Assembly (NCBI GenBank): GCA_013693915.1
Contig: CP059264.1
Span: 2,703,346-2,710,316, forward strand
Origin: Dechloromonas sp.
GTDB taxonomy: Bacteria > Pseudomonadota > Gammaproteobacteria > Burkholderiales > Rhodocyclaceae
Length of the DNA: 6,971 nucleotides
Reading direction: 5' to 3'
Positions 6,034 through 6,971 of the stretch are shown piece after piece. The position numbers and the translations under genes are program-made. The number at the start of each line of letters is the position of its first letter. The first letter of the stretch is position 1. Below the pieces are notes generated by a model. The model was not told the origin of the DNA. It searched no databases and saw only the letters and a list, made by a program, of their open reading frames with translations.

Positions 6034-6971
6034 ATGGTGGGCCGTACCCTGAACATTCTGCCGGCGACGACGCTCGACTACCGTCGTCTCGCCGAGAAGC
6101 GGCTACCGCGCTTCCTCTTCGACTACATCGACGGCGGCGCCAACGACGAGATCACGCTGGCCGCCAACGTCAGCGACTTCCGGAAAATCCGCATCCGGCA
6201 GCGGGTCCTGAGAGACGTCTCGAACATCGACACCGCGACGCTGCTCGCCGGCGAGCCGGCGGCCATGCCGGTCATCCTGGCGCCGGTCGGCATGGCCGGC
6301 CTCTACGCCCGGCGCGGCGAGGTGCAGACGGTGCGCGCGGCCAACGCGAAAAACGTGCCGTTTACGCTGTCGACCGTGGGCATCTGCACGCTCGACGAGG
6401 TGGCGGCGGCGGCGACCCAGCCCTTCTGGTTCCAGCTCTACATGATCCGCGACCGCGGCACGGTCAGGAATCTGCTCGAGCGGGCGCAGGGCGTCGGCTG
6501 CACGACGCTGGTGTTCACCGTCGACCTGCCGCTGGCCGGCATGCGCCACCGCGACACGCGCAACGGCATGCTCGACGATTCGCTCCGCGGCAAGCTCGGC
6601 AAGGTCTGGCAGCTCGGCACCCGGCCCGGCTGGATCTACGATGTCGGGGTGCGCGGCAAGCCGCACAGCTTCGGCAACCTCGCCCACCTGGTTCCCGACC
6701 CGACCGACCTCAAGGCCTACCGCTCATGGATCGACGCCCAGTTCGACACGTCGGTGACCTGGAAGGACATCGAGTGGCTGCGCGGCATCTGGAAAGGCAG
6801 GCTGATCCTCAAGGGCATCCAGGAGCCGGACGATGCCCTGGCAGCGGCCGGGGTCGGCGCCGACGGGGTGGTCGTGTCGAACCACGGTGCGCGCCAGCTC
6901 GACAGCGTAAATTCCTCGATCTCCAAACTGCCCGGGGTTGTCGCAGCGGTCGGTGAACGCCTGGAGGTCAC
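6034..6971 (+). CDS. lldD: FMN-dependent L-2-hydroxy-acid dehydrogenase, LldD type (3' end outside window)
   Basis: This is an FMN-dependent dehydrogenase that oxidises an L-2-hydroxy acid, classically L-lactate to pyruvate, and passes electrons to the membrane quinone pool. The window holds 312 codons, about 80% of the roughly 390-residue family length. It aligns throughout with E. coli LldD. All seven active-site residues known from flavocytochrome b2 are present at the expected spacing: Y31 (YIDGG), Y136 (FQLYM), D164 and R171 (TVDLPLAGMR), K260 (ILKGI), H284 and R287 (SNHGARQLD). The FMN segment APVGMAGLYARRGE is at 83-96. Residues about 175-225 correspond to the loop that associates LldD with the membrane. 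The SNHGARQLD variant, with Ala for the second Gly, is the form I recall from plant glycolate oxidase, so lactate is only one candidate substrate; glycolate or another 2-hydroxy acid is possible. The start is 7 bp after the FAD gene's stop, indicating translational coupling. Confidence 0.92.
   Translation, partial: MVGRTLNILPATTLDYRRLAEKRLPRFLFDYIDGGANDEITLAANVSDFRKIRIRQRVLRDVSNIDTATLLAGEPAAMPVILAPVGMAGLYARRGEVQTVRAANAKNVPFTLSTVGICTLDEVAAAATQPFWFQLYMIRDRGTVRNLLERAQGVGCTTLVFTVDLPLAGMRHRDTRNGMLDDSLRGKLGKVWQLGTRPGWIYDVGVRGKPHSFGNLAHLVPDPTDLKAYRSWIDAQFDTSVTWKDIEWLRGIWKGRLILKGIQEPDDALAAAGVGADGVVVSNHGARQLDSVNSSISKLPGVVAAVGERLEV

Noticed and set aside
4401..6056. Open frame of about 550 codons on the minus strand opposite the FAD dehydrogenase
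   Set aside because: It is antisense to a fully motif-supported gene, has His/Arg/Asp/Ala-rich composition and shows no recognisable domain.

Overview
The window is a GC-rich, densely coding piece of a bacterial chromosome. Codon use is strongly G/C at third positions, with frequent AGG arginine codons. The gene set (periplasmic PQQ alcohol dehydrogenase, AraC regulator, flavin 2-hydroxy-acid dehydrogenases) fits a Gram-negative proteobacterium, most plausibly a betaproteobacterium. That assignment is inferred from style and is not proven.

Layout. On the minus strand, 1812 down to the left edge holds the first 604 residues of an exported PQQ-dependent alcohol dehydrogenase. Its sequence matches the quinohemoprotein type, and it runs off the window just where a C-terminal cytochrome c domain would be expected. 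A 140-bp AT-richer divergent spacer (1813-1952) carries several candidate operator elements. On the plus strand follow an AraC-family regulator (1953-2987), a 94-bp spacer with a perfect 13-bp dyad, and then a tight three-gene run. This run comprises an IlvX/benzoylformate-decarboxylase-like thiamine diphosphate enzyme (3082-4638), an FAD-linked D-2-hydroxy-acid-type dehydrogenase (4650-6026) and an FMN-dependent L-2-hydroxy-acid dehydrogenase of the LldD type (6034 to the right edge, truncated). The spacers inside this run are 11 and 7 bp, and each Shine-Dalgarno overlaps the previous stop codon, so the genes are almost certainly co-transcribed and translationally coupled.

How they may work together. 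Two unrelated flavoenzymes of the families that usually take D- and L-2-hydroxy acids would funnel both enantiomers to one 2-oxo acid. The thiamine enzyme could then decarboxylate or carboligate it. The logic resembles the mandelate pathway (mandelate dehydrogenase plus benzoylformate decarboxylase) without a racemase. The divergent PQQ enzyme could feed the route by oxidising an alcohol or diol in the periplasm, or could serve a separate purpose under the same AraC regulator. The substrate cannot be read from the sequence. No RNA genes, CRISPR arrays, insertion sequences or convincing terminators were seen, and no gene-free stretch exceeds 140 bp.
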